Below, piece by piece: positions 23,911 through 33,008 of a DNA stretch of 64,000 bases; positions within the stretch are counted from its first letter, which is position 1, and each line of letters starts with the position of its first letter. The DNA is from Thiobacter sp. AK1. Lineage in GTDB: Bacteria; Pseudomonadota; Gammaproteobacteria; Burkholderiales; Thiobacteraceae. The notes beneath the pieces were generated by a model. That model did not search any database. It saw only the letters and a list, made by a program, of their open reading frames with translations, and was not told the DNA's origin. Made by a program: the position numbers and the translations under genes. The stretch lies in contig NZ_JBAJEX010000001.1 of NCBI RefSeq assembly GCF_039822265.1, forward strand, positions 558,001 through 622,000, in the 5' to 3' direction.

Positions 23911-26012
23911 TCCACCGCGACGACCCTCGGGTTTGCGACTGTCTCGCAAACGACTGTGCCCGGGTCGGCCCCGAGGCACGTTACTGCGACCTCGCGCCGG
24001 AGAAGCGGGCCCAGGTACTCGCGGTTTTCGATAACGACCGCTATCTGGGCGTCGTGCTGGCGCGCCAGGCGGCGCTCTTTCCCAATCGCATCTTCGCCGA
24101 TCTATTGACCGCGACGCGCCAGCCACCGGCGCTGGCTGGCGACACGCCCCTGGAAGAGGCCCTCGCCCAGCTCGAACACGGCCGCTATGACTGTCTGCCG
24201 GTCATCGATACACAAGGCCGGTTTCTGGGGGTGGTCTCCGCCAGCAGTCTGTTCCGGTGCCTGGCCCAACGGGAGCGCGTCGCCCGGGAGCGCCTGGCCT
24301 GCGCGGTGCAGGTGCTGGAAGAGGAGCTGGTGCATCACCGCATGGCCACCGCCGTGTTCGACACCACCAGCGAGGGCATCATGGTGACGGATGCCGATGC
24401 CCGCATCCTCTATGTCAACCGCGCCTTCGTCGAGACCACCGGCTATACGCTGGAAGAAGTGCAGGGCAAGTCGCCCCACGTGCTAGCCTCGGGCAGACAC
24501 GATGCCGAGTTCTACCGCGCCCTCTGGCAGCAGCTCAAGGACACCGGCCACTGGAGCGGGGAAATCTGGAATCGGCGCAAGAACGGCGAAATCTACCCGG
24601 AATACCTGCACATCGACACCATACGCGACAAGGAAGGCAGGCCCTACCGCTACGTGGGGGTGTTCTCGGACATCAGCGATGACCGCCTGATTCAGCGTCA
24701 ACTCTATGAGCTGGCTTTCCATGATCCCCTCACCGGTCTGGCCAACCGGGCTTTGCTGCGGGAGCGCCTTGCGGCCGCCGTCGGGCAGGCCAGCCGCAAC
24801 GGGGGCCGCTTCGCGGTGGTGTTGCTCGATCTGGATCGCTTCAAGAACGTCAACGACAGCCTGGGACACGGTGCGGGCGATGAACTGCTGAAACAGGTGG
24901 GTCGGCGCCTCGAGGATCTGGTGCGGGAGACCGACACCGTCGCCCGCATGGGAGGCGATGAGTTCACCCTGCTGTTGTGCGAGCAACCGGACACGGCCAG
25001 CATCAAAAAGATCGCGCCCAAGATCCTGGATGCCGTGCGCCGTCCCATCCTGGTAGAGGGCCATGAGCTGCGGGTCGAGGCCAGTCTGGGCATCGCCTAC
25101 TTTCCGGAGGACGGCACCGACGCCGAGACCCTGCTGCGCCATGCCGATACCGCCCTCTATCACGCCAAGGCGGCGTCCGGCCCGGGCTGGGCCCGCTACG
25201 AAGCCGGCATGGGGCGCCGCGCCAAGGAAAACCTGGAACTGGAAACCGCCTTGCGCGCCGCCCTCGAATCCGGAGCGGGACTACATCTGGCCTGGCAACC
25301 GCAGGTGCGGCTTGCCGACGGGCGCATCACGGGCGTGGAGGCCCTGGCCCGTTGGATCCACCCCCAGCTCGGCCCCATCAGTCCCGCCCGTTTCATTCCC
25401 GTGGTGGAGCAGACGGGTCTGGCGCCGGCATTCGGGAGCTGGCTAATAGAAACCTTCATCGCCGATGCCGAACGCCTGCTCGCTGCCTTGAGCGATGAGC
25501 ACGTGCGCTTCGCGTTGAACGTCTCCCCCCACAATCTCCATGACGACAGATTTCTCCGTCTGCTGACCGATGCCCTCCGCCACCTGGAGATATTGCCCGA
25601 CCGGATCGAGGTGGAACTGACCGAATCCAGCCTCATGGAAGACGAAGGCACGCAGACCCACATGCTCCGCGCGCTGCGGGATGCCGGCTTCGGCTTGGCG
25701 GTGGACGACTTCGGCAGTGGCTATTCGAACCTGGCCTATCTCATGCGCTTCGCCGTGGATCGCCTCAAGATCGACATGCAATTCATCGCCGGGCTGGAAC
25801 ACAGCGCCGCGAACCGCAGACTGGTGGAAGCCATGCTGCGCATGGCCGACAGCCTGCAGATGGAAGTCGTCGCGGAAGGGGTGGAGCGGGAAAGCCAGCG
25901 GCAGATTCTATTGGAGCTGGGCTGCCAGTTCGCTCAAGGCTATCTGTTTGCCCAACCCATGGCCGCGGACGAACTGATTCGGCATCTGCGCGGCCAGGCA
26001 CTGACAGCTTGA
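23907..26012 (+). CDS. CBS-PAS-GGDEF-EAL c-di-GMP signalling protein
   Basis: 701 residues, soluble. N-terminal CBS-like pair at about 10-120 (DTPLEEALAQLEHGRYDCLPVID, then GRFLGVVSASSLF), short coiled coil, PAS/PAC domain at about 145-260 (FDTTSEGIMVTDADARILYVN, WNRRKNGEIYPEYLHI). The GGDEF domain (about 270-430) has an intact ARMGGDEF; the EAL domain (about 445-690) has GVEALARW, EVELTESSL and DDFGSGYSN. CBS domains usually bind adenine nucleotides, so the protein may link energy state and a PAS input (redox, oxygen or ligand) to c-di-GMP. It is 30 nt upstream of the MCP gene. Confidence 0.9.
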   Translation: MIHRDDPRVCDCLANDCARVGPEARYCDLAPEKRAQVLAVFDNDRYLGVVLARQAALFPNRIFADLLTATRQPPALAGDTPLEEALAQLEHGRYDCLPVIDTQGRFLGVVSASSLFRCLAQRERVARERLACAVQVLEEELVHHRMATAVFDTTSEGIMVTDADARILYVNRAFVETTGYTLEEVQGKSPHVLASGRHDAEFYRALWQQLKDTGHWSGEIWNRRKNGEIYPEYLHIDTIRDKEGRPYRYVGVFSDISDDRLIQRQLYELAFHDPLTGLANRALLRERLAAAVGQASRNGGRFAVVLLDLDRFKNVNDSLGHGAGDELLKQVGRRLEDLVRETDTVARMGGDEFTLLLCEQPDTASIKKIAPKILDAVRRPILVEGHELRVEASLGIAYFPEDGTDAETLLRHADTALYHAKAASGPGWARYEAGMGRRAKENLELETALRAALESGAGLHLAWQPQVRLADGRITGVEALARWIHPQLGPISPARFIPVVEQTGLAPAFGSWLIETFIADAERLLAALSDEHVRFALNVSPHNLHDDRFLRLLTDALRHLEILPDRIEVELTESSLMEDEGTQTHMLRALRDAGFGLAVDDFGSGYSNLAYLMRFAVDRLKIDMQFIAGLEHSAANRRLVEAMLRMADSLQMEVVAEGVERESQRQILLELGCQFAQGYLFAQPMAADELIRHLRGQALTA

Positions 26013-26042
26013 AATGCTCTACGTCATCCAGGAGAACGCGCC

Positions 26043-27281
26043 ATGCAAACCCATCTGACCCTGCAGCAACGCCTCTGGCTCTGGGCGGCTTTCGCCACCC
26101 TGGTGTTCTACATCGCCATCGGCGTGGGCTGGCTGGCCCTCGATCACACGGTGATGCTGGCCGCCCAAAGCGCCCCTTCCCTTCTGCCCGGCCTGACTAA
26201 GATCCAGACCCAGGCCCGGCTGGCCTTCGGCATCCTGGCCGTCGTCGCGGCCGTGGCCGGCACGGGCATCGGCTTGTCCGCTTTGCGGCGGCTGCGGGCG
26301 GGCCTCAAGGAAGCCATGGAAGCCGCGGACACCATCGCCCAGGGCGATCTTACCTGCCGGATCGATGTGGGCGGACAGGATGAGTTGACACGCCTGGCAT
26401 CCCACATTGCTTCCATGCGCGATCAACTTCGCGCCCTCGTGGGGGAAACGGGTGCCCAGATCGATCTGCTTTCGCGCAGCGCCACGGGGCTCAAGACGTC
26501 TGCCGCCAACGATACACGGGTCATCGCCGATCTGGTCACGCAGGCGAACGGGGTGACCCAATCGGTCTGTCTGCTCACCCAGCGCCTGGAAGAGATCGCT
26601 TCCCGCACCGATCAGGCACGGGGGCTCGCCATCCAGTCCACCCAAGGGGCCGATCGGGCCGGAGAACTGATCGTCACCACCGCGGCCGAAACCCAGACCA
26701 TGGCGGAGCAGGTCGCCCATGCCGCCGCCACCCTGCAGGGGCTGCGCAAACTGACCGATGACATCAGCCGCTTCGTCACCATCATCCGTGAGCTCTCCGA
26801 CCAGACCAACCTGCTCGCCCTCAACGCTGCCATCGAGGCGGCCCGTGCCGGCGAGCACGGAAGGGGGTTTGCAGTGGTGGCGGACGAAGTGCGCAAACTC
26901 GCCGAACGTACCAGCGCGTCCAGCGGCGAAATCGGGGGCCTGGTTGGCCAGGTACAAGCCGCGACCCAGGAGGCAGTGGTCATCATGGAGAAAAGCGCGC
27001 AAACCGTTCGGGCCAGCGTGGCCCGCTCCACGCAAGCCGTGGCCGGCACGCGCAAAATCAGCGCGGCCCAAGAGCAGGTGCTCGAGGCGGTTGCCGCCAT
27101 GGGGCAGGCCGTAGCCGACCAGCTGGGTGCCACCCGCGCCATCGACACGCAACTTGCGCGCATGCGCGAAGCTACCGCCCACCTTGCATCCAGTACCCAG
27201 GACACCAGCACCTCAGCCTCAGGGCTCGCCGACTGCGCGGCCAAGGCCGCCCGGCTGGTGGCACGCTTCCGAATCGCATGA
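26043..27281 (+). CDS. Methyl-accepting chemotaxis protein with minimal periplasmic region
   Basis: 412 residues. TM helices are at about 12-34 and 58-80, with only some 25 periplasmic residues between them, so there is almost no external ligand domain. HAMP is at about 82-135. The signalling domain (about 140-400) holds the conserved hairpin tip [20 protein letters not shown], then [18 protein letters not shown]. No C-terminal CheR-docking pentapeptide is seen. The start has AGGAG at 8-nt spacing. With no sensor of its own, it may take its signal from a partner, and the ODP-like gene 13 nt downstream is a candidate. Confidence 0.9.
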   Translation: MQTHLTLQQRLWLWAAFATLVFYIAIGVGWLALDHTVMLAAQSAPSLLPGLTKIQTQARLAFGILAVVAAVAGTGIGLSALRRLRAGLKEAMEAADTIAQGDLTCRIDVGGQDELTRLASHIASMRDQLRALVGETGAQIDLLSRSATGLKTSAANDTRVIADLVTQANGVTQSVCLLTQRLEEIASRTDQARGLAIQSTQGADRAGELIVTTAAETQTMAEQVAHAAATLQGLRKLTDDISRFVTIIRELSDQTNLLALNAAIEAARAGEHGRGFAVVADEVRKLAERTSASSGEIGGLVGQVQAATQEAVVIMEKSAQTVRASVARSTQAVAGTRKISAAQEQVLEAVAAMGQAVADQLGATRAIDTQLARMREATAHLASSTQDTSTSASGLADCAAKAARLVARFRIA

Positions 27282-27294
27282 CAGGGGATCGAAT

Positions 27295-28077
27295 ATGGCG
27301 ACCGAACTCTACAACGACGGCAAGCACATCGCGCTCGCCTTCACCGATCTGGTGCAAGACGAGTGTGCGGTGGATCACTGTGCGGTGCAGAGCAACCAGT
27401 TCCTGATCGTGGACGATCACATGGGTGCGCTCATCGACCCCGGCGGCAACATGACCTACAACAGCCTGTTCATGGCCATGCATGCCTACTTCCCGCCGCG
27501 CCGGCTGGCCTATGTGCTGGCCTCCCACGCCGATCCGGACATCGTGGCCTCGGCCAACAAGTGGATGGTGCACACGGACTGCAAGATTTACATCTCCAGG
27601 CTGTGGGCCCGCTTCGTGCCGCACTTCTGCAGCGTGGGCAACACGGCAGGGCGCATCGTGGCGATTCCCGACGAGGGCATGCGCATCCCCCTGGGAAAAA
27701 GCGAGATCGTGGCGCTGCCGGCGCACTTCCTCCACGCCGAGGGCAATTTCCACTTTTACGACCCCGTGGCGAAGATCCTGTTTTCGGGGGACGTGGGCGC
27801 AGCCATGGTGGCCACCGCCGATGCGGCACACCCCGTGGAGGATTTCGACGCCCACATTCCCTACATGCAGCCCTTCCACCAGCGCATCATGGTCTCCAAC
27901 CGCGCCGCGCGCGGCTGGGTGAAGATGGTGCGCGGGCTCGACGTGGAATGGCTGGTGCCCCAACACGGCCCGCCCCTGCGGGGCAAGGCCATGGTGAAAC
28001 GCTTCCTCGACTGGTTCGAACAGCTGCCCTGCGGCATCGACCTCATGGGCCCGGAGACCTATCGCGTGCCGGCTTGA
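27295..28077 (+). CDS. ODP-like di-iron metallo-beta-lactamase-fold protein (probable oxygen sensor)
   Basis: 260 residues with the metallo-beta-lactamase fold of the flavodiiron family but no flavodoxin domain. Di-iron ligands line up with that family: His78-x-Asp80-x-Asp82 (SHADPD), His147 (LHAEGNFHFYD), Asp166 (FSGDVGAA) and His224 (VPQHGPP). The second ligand position is Asp rather than the common Glu. In Treponema denticola the stand-alone homologue ODP binds oxygen reversibly and tunes CheA signalling. The position 13 nt after an MCP gene, with AGGGG before the ATG, supports such a role here. Catalytic O2 or NO reduction is less likely without a flavin domain. Confidence 0.8.
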   Translation: MATELYNDGKHIALAFTDLVQDECAVDHCAVQSNQFLIVDDHMGALIDPGGNMTYNSLFMAMHAYFPPRRLAYVLASHADPDIVASANKWMVHTDCKIYISRLWARFVPHFCSVGNTAGRIVAIPDEGMRIPLGKSEIVALPAHFLHAEGNFHFYDPVAKILFSGDVGAAMVATADAAHPVEDFDAHIPYMQPFHQRIMVSNRAARGWVKMVRGLDVEWLVPQHGPPLRGKAMVKRFLDWFEQLPCGIDLMGPETYRVPA

Positions 28078-28080
28078 GTT

Positions 28081-28530
28081 TCACAACAGGTCCGGGGCCA
28101 TCACCGCCCGCAGCACCGTCTGCGCCTCGCCGCCGCGCACCCGGTTGCTGAACCACCAAATGGCACCCTTCTTCACCGACCAGTCCTGCTCTTCGCCCGC
28201 CAGTAACAGCGCGGCCACCCGCCCCAGGGTGGGTTGGTGACCCACCACGACCACCGTCCCGTTGTCCGGCCAGCCCGCCGCGGCCAGCACTGCGGCCGCG
28301 CTTGCCCCCACGTCCAGGGCCGGCACGATCTGCGGCTTTTCGACCAAGGCACTCGCGGTCTGCAATGCGCGCTTAGCGGGGCTCGACAGGATTTGCGTCT
28401 CCCGCGGCAGGCGAGACTTGAGCCAGGCGGCCATCGCCCGCGCCTGTTTTTCGCCTTTGGCGGTGAGTTTGCGACTCTTGTCCGGTAGGCCGTCTTCGGC
28501 TTCCGCGTGGCGCCACAGGATTAAATCCAA
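28081..28530 (-). CDS. sixA: SixA-type phosphohistidine phosphatase
   Basis: 149 residues. The histidine-phosphatase motif RHAEAED near the N-terminus (family RHG/RHA), SSPAKRALQTA in the middle and VVVGHQPTLG near residue 95 are all present. The start is TTG at 28530: it is preceded at ideal distance by GGAGGG, while the nearby ATG at 28535 is out of frame. SixA dephosphorylates HPt domains or phosphocarrier Npr. It converges on the ODP gene with 3 nt between the stops. Confidence 0.88.
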   Translation of the reverse strand: MDLILWRHAEAEDGLPDKSRKLTAKGEKQARAMAAWLKSRLPRETQILSSPAKRALQTASALVEKPQIVPALDVGASAAAVLAAAGWPDNGTVVVVGHQPTLGRVAALLLAGEEQDWSVKKGAIWWFSNRVRGGEAQTVLRAVMAPDLL

Positions 28531-28554
28531 TTCATGCCCTCCGCTTTAGGGGGT

Positions 28555-28578
28555 AATGTAACAATGCGATGTTACATT
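28555..28578. promoter_or_regulatory. Perfect 9-bp inverted repeat, candidate operator
   Basis: AATGTAACA and TGTTACATT are separated by six bases (ATGCGA), midway between sixA (start 28530) and the COG4255-type gene (start 28585). A dimeric regulator bound here would cover both promoters. No regulator gene is adjacent. The core is close to, but distinct from, a TyrR-box (TGTAAA-N6-TTTACA). Confidence 0.5.
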
Positions 28579-28584
28579 TAGCGC

Positions 28585-29643
28585 ATGCAGCTGACACTGG
28601 TGATTCCGGATCTCATTCCGCCCAGACCGCAAGGCGCGCTCACCGACGTCTATCTTGACCTGCACGCCCCCGATCTCGCCTTCCTCCTGGCGCGCGGCAA
28701 GCGCCGCAGCATGCCGGGAACCTCGCTGGAAAATTGGCTGGGCGCCCGTTTCGGACTGTCCTGGGAACGCAACCTACCCGCGGCCCCCTTGAGCCTGCTG
28801 GCGGAACACGGTGATCCCGGTGAGGCATGGTGGCTATGTGTGGACCCGGTGCATCTCGCGGCCCACCAGGACCAGGTCTTGCTCACCGGACCGGAAGCCC
28901 TCGGCATCTCGCGCGCAGAAGCCGAACAGTGGCTTAACGCGCTCAACCGTCATTTCGCCGGCGAAGGGGTGAGCTTCCACCACATCCGCCCGGATCGCTG
29001 GTATGCCCGCTTCGCCACGCCCCTGGTCGTGGAGAACGCGGCGCTGATGGAAGTCGCCGGTCGCGCCATCAACGACCATCTGCCCCGCGGCGAGCAGGCG
29101 CGGCGTCTCATGCGCCTGGTGAACGAAATCCAGATGCTGCTTTTTTCTCATCCCTTGAATCAAACGCGGGAAGCGGCCGGCCGGCCCACGGTCAACAGCG
29201 TCTGGGCTTGGGGAGGCGGGCGACTGCCCACGGTTCCGATTCGACCGAATGGTCGCCTGTGGGCGGACGACTTGCTGGCCCAGGGGCTGGCACGCGCCAC
29301 GCACATGCCCCACTCGGCATTGCCGCGTGATGCCCGCAGCGTAATCGAGGTGGCAGATAGCCACCTGGTGGTGCTGGATGCCCTACGCGCACCGGCGGCA
29401 TACGGCGACGCCGATGCCTGGCGCCGCAGTCTGCGCAGGCTGGAAGAGAAATGGTTTGCGCCGCTGGCCCATGCCTTTCGCAAGGGGCGCCTAACCTCTC
29501 TATGCCTGCTCGCCCTGGATGCATGCCACAGCATGGAATTCACGCTCACGGGTCAAGCCCGCTGGAAATTCTGGCGGCGCGTTCGTCCCTTGAGTCATTA
29601 CGCCAAGGCTGCGCCCCGGATCGCCGCCCCGGATCGCCGCTAA
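28585..29643 (+). CDS. COG4255-type conserved protein, function unknown
   Basis: 352 residues, soluble. It starts LTLVIPDLIPPRPQG and contains a WLGARFGL stretch, WLCVDPVHLAAHQDQVLL in the middle, NEIQMLLFSHPLN and a C-terminal SVWAWGGGRLP segment. The protein resembles COG4255, sometimes labelled phosphoglycerate mutase because of a weak alkaline-phosphatase-superfamily likeness; I see no metal-binding set that proves catalysis. There is no clear Shine-Dalgarno sequence, and a perfect inverted repeat ends 6 nt before the ATG. Homologues are often near recJ in betaproteobacteria, as here. Confidence 0.7.
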   Translation: MQLTLVIPDLIPPRPQGALTDVYLDLHAPDLAFLLARGKRRSMPGTSLENWLGARFGLSWERNLPAAPLSLLAEHGDPGEAWWLCVDPVHLAAHQDQVLLTGPEALGISRAEAEQWLNALNRHFAGEGVSFHHIRPDRWYARFATPLVVENAALMEVAGRAINDHLPRGEQARRLMRLVNEIQMLLFSHPLNQTREAAGRPTVNSVWAWGGGRLPTVPIRPNGRLWADDLLAQGLARATHMPHSALPRDARSVIEVADSHLVVLDALRAPAAYGDADAWRRSLRRLEEKWFAPLAHAFRKGRLTSLCLLALDACHSMEFTLTGQARWKFWRRVRPLSHYAKAAPRIAAPDRR

Positions 29644-29645
29644 AT

Positions 29646-29796
29646 TATTGAGCATTACGTAAGTAGGTGACACCTTTGTGTCGTCCCCGCGAAAGCGGGG
29701 ACCCAGGAACATGGCGAGGAATACCCTGGATTCCCGCTTTCGCGGGAATGACGTTTGACTGACGCAGCCTGTCAACGACTTACGTAACGCTCAATA
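29646..29796. mobile_element. MITE-like element, copy 2 (151 bp)
   Basis: Same structure and length as the copy at 23252 and the same orientation: TA-flanked ends TTGAGCATTACGTAAGT and ACTTACGTAACGCTCAA, and two internal CCCGCGAAAGCGGG hairpins. It begins 3 bp after the stop codon of the COG4255-type gene. Confidence 0.87.
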
Positions 29797-29994
29797 GCTC
29801 CCACAAGCCTGGTCGCAAAGCCACTGTGGAAGGGGCTCTCACCGAGAGAGTCTATTCTTGCCCAAGCGGGAATCCAGTCTGAGTCCCCCACCGCTGCCCG
29901 GATTCCGGCACAACGCGCTCGGCCGCCATGACGACAAGGAAGCCCCCACCCGCCGGCATCATCCGTAGCCTGGATTATCTGGGATAATCGCGCG

Positions 29995-31692
29995 ATGACC
30001 CGCATCACCGTGCGCGAGGCGCCGCCCCATGTCGTCCAACGTCTTTGCCGCCACGGTTTGCCGCCTCTCCTCGCGCGCCTGTATGCGGCGCGCGGCATTG
30101 AGGACGTCAGTCAACTGGAACCCGCACCCGAGCGCCTGCTACCGCCCCAGGCGCTCACCCACGCCGCTGAAATGGCGCGCCGGTTAGCCGATGCCATCGC
30201 GGAAGGAAAGCGCCTCCTGATCATCGCCGATTACGATGCCGACGGCGCCACCGCCTGCGCCGTGGCCCTGCGGGCCCTGCGCGCCTTCGGCGCCCAAGTG
30301 GATTACCTGGTGCCAAACCGCTTCGAATACGGCTATGGCCTCACGCCCGAGATCGTGCGTCTGGCCGCGCAGCGCGCGCCCGACATCCTGATCACGGTGG
30401 ACAATGGCATCGCCAGCCACGCTGGCGTGGCGCAAGCCAAGCGGCTCGGCATGGAGGTGTTCATCACCGACCACCATCTGCCCGCCGCCGGTGGCGATCT
30501 GCCGGATGCGGCGGTGATCGTCAATCCCAATCAGCCTGGCTGCGGTTTCCCCAGCAAGCACCTGGCCGGCGTGGGGGTGATTTTCTACGTGATGCTGGCC
30601 CTGCGCGCCGAACTGCGCAAGCGGGGTGCCTTTGCTTTGGGTAGTGAACCCAACCTGGGTCGCCTGCTGGACCTGGTGGCATTGGGCACGGTGGCGGACG
30701 TGGTGAAGCTGGACGACAACAACCGTCGGCTGGTGCGCGAAGGCCTAAGCCGCATACGCAAAGGCGCTGCCTGTGTCGGCATCGATGCCCTGTTCCGTGT
30801 CGCGCAACGCGCCCCCAGTCGCGCCGCGCCTTGGGATCTTGGCTTCGTGCTCGGCCCGCGCCTCAATGCGGCAGGCCGCCTCACCGACATGTCCCTGGGC
30901 ATTGAGCTGCTCACCACGGACGATGCGGCACGCGCCCTGTTGCTCGCCCAGCAGCTGGATACCCTCAACCGGGAACGGCGCGAGATCGAGGCGGACATGC
31001 AGGATACGGCGCTCGCCGCCCTGGAGCAGATCCAGGTGGACGACAACCACAGCCTGGTCTTATTCGACCCCAGCTGGCACCAGGGCGTGATCGGCATTCT
31101 GGCCTCCCGCCTCAAGGAAAAGTTTCACCGCCCGGCGATTGCCTTCGCCCCGGGCGTTGAGGGCGAGCTCAAGGGTTCCGGCCGCTCCATCGCCGGCTTC
31201 CACCTGCGCGATGCGTTGGATCTGGTGGCCAAGCGGCATCCCACTTTGCTCAGGAAATTCGGTGGCCACGCCATGGCCGCAGGACTCTCCATCGCAGCAG
31301 TCGATTTTCCCCGCTTTGCCCACGCCTTCGAGACCGTAGCGCGGGAACTCATTCCGCCCCACCAGCTCACGCGCACCCTGGAGACCGATGGCAGCCTCCC
31401 GCCGGAAGAAGCGAGTCTAAAGCTGGCGCGCCGGCTCGGCGACGAGGTATGGGGACAAGGCTTCCCCCAGCCCACTTTCTTCGACCGTTTTCAGGTGCAA
31501 GCCCAGCGCATCGTCGGTGAGACGCACACTAAGCTCACCCTCGCGCGCGCAGGCCGCCGGTTCGAGGCCATGCTGTTCTTCCGCGCCGAGACGCTGCCCG
31601 AGGAAATCGAGGCGGTCTACCGCCTGGACGTCAACCACTACAATGGCACCGAGAGCCTGCAACTGATCCTGGAACACTGGCAGGCCGCGTGA
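29995..31692 (+). CDS. recJ: RecJ single-stranded-DNA-specific 5'-3' exonuclease
   Basis: 565 residues, the usual RecJ length. The DHH-family motifs are visible: IADYDADGATACAVAL (motif I), ITVDNGIASH (II), FITDHHLP (III, DHH) and NPNQPGC (IV region), followed by GTVADVVKL, the DHHA1 domain (KGSGRSIAGFHL, KFGGHAMAAGLS) and a C-terminal OB-fold-like region. RecJ degrades 5' ends in RecF-pathway recombination and mismatch repair. A GATAAT box at 29983-29988 lies immediately upstream of the ATG at 29995, too close to be its promoter unless the mRNA is leaderless. Confidence 0.95.
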   Translation: MTRITVREAPPHVVQRLCRHGLPPLLARLYAARGIEDVSQLEPAPERLLPPQALTHAAEMARRLADAIAEGKRLLIIADYDADGATACAVALRALRAFGAQVDYLVPNRFEYGYGLTPEIVRLAAQRAPDILITVDNGIASHAGVAQAKRLGMEVFITDHHLPAAGGDLPDAAVIVNPNQPGCGFPSKHLAGVGVIFYVMLALRAELRKRGAFALGSEPNLGRLLDLVALGTVADVVKLDDNNRRLVREGLSRIRKGAACVGIDALFRVAQRAPSRAAPWDLGFVLGPRLNAAGRLTDMSLGIELLTTDDAARALLLAQQLDTLNRERREIEADMQDTALAALEQIQVDDNHSLVLFDPSWHQGVIGILASRLKEKFHRPAIAFAPGVEGELKGSGRSIAGFHLRDALDLVAKRHPTLLRKFGGHAMAAGLSIAAVDFPRFAHAFETVARELIPPHQLTRTLETDGSLPPEEASLKLARRLGDEVWGQGFPQPTFFDRFQVQAQRIVGETHTKLTLARAGRRFEAMLFFRAETLPEEIEAVYRLDVNHYNGTESLQLILEHWQAA

Positions 31693-31699
31693 CCGCACC

Positions 31700-32962
31700 A
31701 TGGACAGCTTCTTCGCCCCGGATTCCCCCTTCCATGCGATCTTCCCGTTTTTGGTGAGTCTGGGGCTGGGCCTACTCATCGGTCTGGAGCGGGAACGCAA
31801 CCCTCGCGCCAAGGCAGGGCTGCGCACCTTCGCCCTCACTTCGCTGCTGGGCACGCTATGCGCCATGCTCTCGCAACAAATCGGCTCGCCGTGGCTTCTG
31901 GTAGTGGGCTTCGCCGCCGTGGCCGCCACCATCGTCACCGCCTATCTAGGCGAGACTCCGCCAGAAACCGAACCGGGCACCACCACCGAGGCAGCCCTGC
32001 TGGTGAGTTACGTCCTGGGCGCGCTGGTGTGGCAAGGCGAGCGGGAGCTTTCCATCATGCTCGCCATCGTCACCACCGTCCTGCTCTATCTCAAGCCGGA
32101 GATGCAGGGCATCGCAAGGCGGCTGACGCGGCGCGATTTGGTGTCCATACTGCAGTTCGCGGTGCTCTCCTTCGTCATCCTACCCGTGCTGCCGGACCGC
32201 GACTTCGGCCCTTACCACGCCTTCAATCCGCACCAGACCTGGCTTATGGTGGTGCTCATTTCCGGCATCAGTCTCGCCGGTTACGTGGCCTTGCGCGTCC
32301 TGGGCCAACGCTATGGCACCCTGCTTTTGGGTTTTCTCGGCGGGCTGGTATCCAGCACCGCCACCACGCTGGTCTATGCACGGCATGGCCGCGCCCACAT
32401 CGAGATGGTGCCCATCGCCGCCACCGTGATCGCCCTGGCCAATCTGGTGGTGCTAGTCCGTCTCGCGCTACTCGCCGCTGCCGTCGCTTGCGCCGCCCTG
32501 CCTGCGTTGCTGCCCGTACTGGGCGGTGGCTTCACACTGGGCCTTCTGATCACCGCCTTGCAATGGCAGCGCTCGGCGCCCGCGGCAAACCTGCCCCTAC
32601 CAGAAACCGCCAACCCCACCGAACTGCGCACGGCGCTGGCGTTTGGCGTGCTCTATGCGCTGATCCTGTTCGTGGCAAGCCTGGTAGCCGCACGCGGCAA
32701 CCTCGCAGGACTCTATGGCGTGGCGGCGGTGGCGGGAATCACGGACGTGGATGCCATCACCCTTTCCAGCCTGCGCCTGTTCAACCTGGGCAGCCTCGAG
32801 GCGGCGGAAGTGGCGCGGGTGATCCTGGTGGGCTTCCTCGCCAACCTCCTCGTCAAGCTGGGTCTGGCTTTTGCCGTGGGCGGGCGGGCGCTGGGCCTGC
32901 GCTGCCTGGCACCACTTCTTGCCACCGGCTTCGGGTCGCTGGCCGGCCTGATCGTCGCGTAA
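31700..32962 (+). CDS. MgtC/SapB-DUF4010 family integral membrane protein
   Basis: 420 residues with about 11-12 predicted TM helices. The N-terminal MgtC/SapB module carries the signature [16 protein letters not shown] and [14 protein letters not shown]; the C-terminal half is the DUF4010 membrane domain ([34 protein letters not shown]). The function of this fusion is not known; MgtC itself inhibits F-ATP synthase and helps growth at low magnesium. It starts 8 nt after recJ, so it is probably in the same transcript. Confidence 0.85.
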   Translation: MDSFFAPDSPFHAIFPFLVSLGLGLLIGLERERNPRAKAGLRTFALTSLLGTLCAMLSQQIGSPWLLVVGFAAVAATIVTAYLGETPPETEPGTTTEAALLVSYVLGALVWQGERELSIMLAIVTTVLLYLKPEMQGIARRLTRRDLVSILQFAVLSFVILPVLPDRDFGPYHAFNPHQTWLMVVLISGISLAGYVALRVLGQRYGTLLLGFLGGLVSSTATTLVYARHGRAHIEMVPIAATVIALANLVVLVRLALLAAAVACAALPALLPVLGGGFTLGLLITALQWQRSAPAANLPLPETANPTELRTALAFGVLYALILFVASLVAARGNLAGLYGVAAVAGITDVDAITLSSLRLFNLGSLEAAEVARVILVGFLANLLVKLGLAFAVGGRALGLRCLAPLLATGFGSLAGLIVA

Positions 32963-32978
32963 GCCAGGCGCTTCGCGA

Positions 32979-32984
32979 TAGAAT
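32979..32984 (+). promoter_or_regulatory. Possible -10 box of the prfB-jet-lysS transcript
   Basis: TAGAAT lies 25 bp before the prfB ATG. No good -35 is seen at 16-18 bp, so support is weak. Confidence 0.3.
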
Positions 32985-33008
32985 TACGGCTTTTTCGGAG
33001 CACACGCC

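Noticed and set aside
26019-27182. Minus-strand frame opposite the MCP
   Set aside because: Composition of a shadow frame; the MCP hairpin motif is on the plus strand.
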